NCBI RefSeq assembly: GCF_964340395.1
Contig: NC_135564.1
Location: forward strand, 18,581,431-18,645,430
DNA from: Glandiceps talaboti
Lineage: Eukaryota > Hemichordata > Enteropneusta > Spengelidae
Reading direction: 5' to 3'
DNA length: 64,000 bases
Shown here: piece by piece, positions 63,131 through 64,000 of the stretch
Layout of the letters: each line of letters starts with the position of its first letter
Numbering within the stretch: the first letter of the stretch is position 1
Notes under the pieces: model-generated
Told to the model about the DNA's origin: nothing
Databases searched by the model: none
Seen by the model: only the letters and a program-made list of their open reading frames with translations
Position numbers and translations under genes: made by a program

Positions 63131-64000
63131 GGTATAATGAATGGATGAAATAAATGCATTGCATATCTCCCTTGTACTTATAAGTTTTATCTAAATAAGA
63201 CAAAGTGTCTGCAATATGCAAGGAATAGGCTTGATTTAAAGACTGACCCCGAAGGTCAATGTAGAGGTCAAAGTCTTATACCTGATAATATGGGGGTAGA
63301 CACTTGAATCTTATAGTTTTAGAGTTCTGCAGTGAACATTTATTTTTGCTGTACATGTACAGTAATTTCAAATATGGCCACCATTGGATCAAATTTGCAT
63401 ATGTTGAGAATGATGCACAGGCAACATTGTGGCTTACAATTTTTTTAACGTAGAAGTTTGGCTTTGGCATTGCAATTGTAATCAGTATCTTTTGTGATGA
63501 CAACAATATAAAAAAAAATTACACAATGCAACTAAAGATATATTTCACATACAACTGATCAAACCATCTATATCATCTGTCAGACTTTGATACGTGTCAT
63601 TTGGTCAGTGCATAAATCAATGCACGTTCTCAGCTGATTCCAGTACTATTCCCGGGTATCTATAGCTGCCTTATTTTCCCTGCTAATTATCACTACACAC
63701 ATGGAATTTGTATGGGAATGTACATGTTATGTGATCCCTGTTAGACATTGATACAGGTCTTTTTTCCGGGAACCAAATGCTATAGATAGAGTCTGTAGTA
63801 AGGGGGCTTGTTAGGGTGTTTACAACACCACAGACATTGCAGACAAGACTGTATCTCATATATACTGATAATCCATTACAAAAATAAAGCCATAAAATCA
63901 ATACGTTTAACTTGTAAGGACCACATTTCTGGTAAAAAATATCTCTCACTTTGCTATCCCAATACAATGTGATGAATTAAAGTTACACATTAAAACAATT
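63131..64000. other. BMPR2 5' intron, unassigned
   Basis: I looked on the minus strand for a signal-peptide exon ending in a phase-1 donor and found none convincing. AT-rich, no other feature. Confidence 0.4.

Overview
This is animal genomic DNA. It is AT-rich, full of microsatellites and transposon debris, and holds intron-bearing genes with GT..AG junctions. C2H2 zinc-finger genes and a BMP type II receptor show a bilaterian animal. The receptor divergence, the frequent tacatgta-type words and the repeats resembling bivalve 'pearl'/Helentron elements make a lophotrochozoan, perhaps a mollusc, my best guess. That is inference; nothing here fixes the species.

Left part (about 1.1-38 kb): a head-to-tail cluster of four paralogous zinc-finger genes on the + strand, called ZNF-A to ZNF-D here. 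Each unit repeats one plan: a short GC-richer promoter/5' exon opening with GAGGGCGCT and closing at a GT(A/AG) splice donor (donors at 1278, 14613, 25545, 33630); an intron of 7.7, 3.6, 2.5 or 2.3 kb filled with transposons; then one coding exon (acceptors ending at 8990, 18250, 28093, 35944). The proteins share a novel acidic N-terminal region with SUMO-consensus motifs and no KRAB, BTB, SCAN or ZAD domain that I can recognise. They carry 30, 30, 18 and 11 C2H2 fingers joined by an unusual TNE(R/K)PF linker. ZNF-C has a frameshifted, decayed finger tail, and ZNF-D has a frameshifted start.

Right part (about 44-62.6 kb, - strand): seven exons of a BMPR2-type receptor gene: extracellular domain, transmembrane segment, split kinase and a long C-terminal tail encoded in one large last exon. 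The signal-peptide exon is not in the window and should lie beyond 64000. BMPR2 and ZNF-D converge tail to tail, with about 6 kb between their stops that probably holds a long BMPR2 3' UTR. A minisatellite at the 3' end is built from copies of the last coding codons.

The rest is mobile and simple-sequence DNA: Tigger/pogo, LINE and hAT remnants in the ZNF-A intron, a tRNA-derived SINE with target-site duplication, several MITEs with clear TIRs and duplications (two with 10-bp duplications, two flanked by TTAA), Helentron-like repeats, foldbacks and many microsatellites. The undescribed system I can best support is the zinc-finger family itself: a non-KRAB poly-zinc-finger cluster with duplicated promoters, contact-residue divergence, finger gain and loss, and a homogenised N-terminal segment, resembling in evolutionary style the vertebrate KRAB-ZNF clusters.
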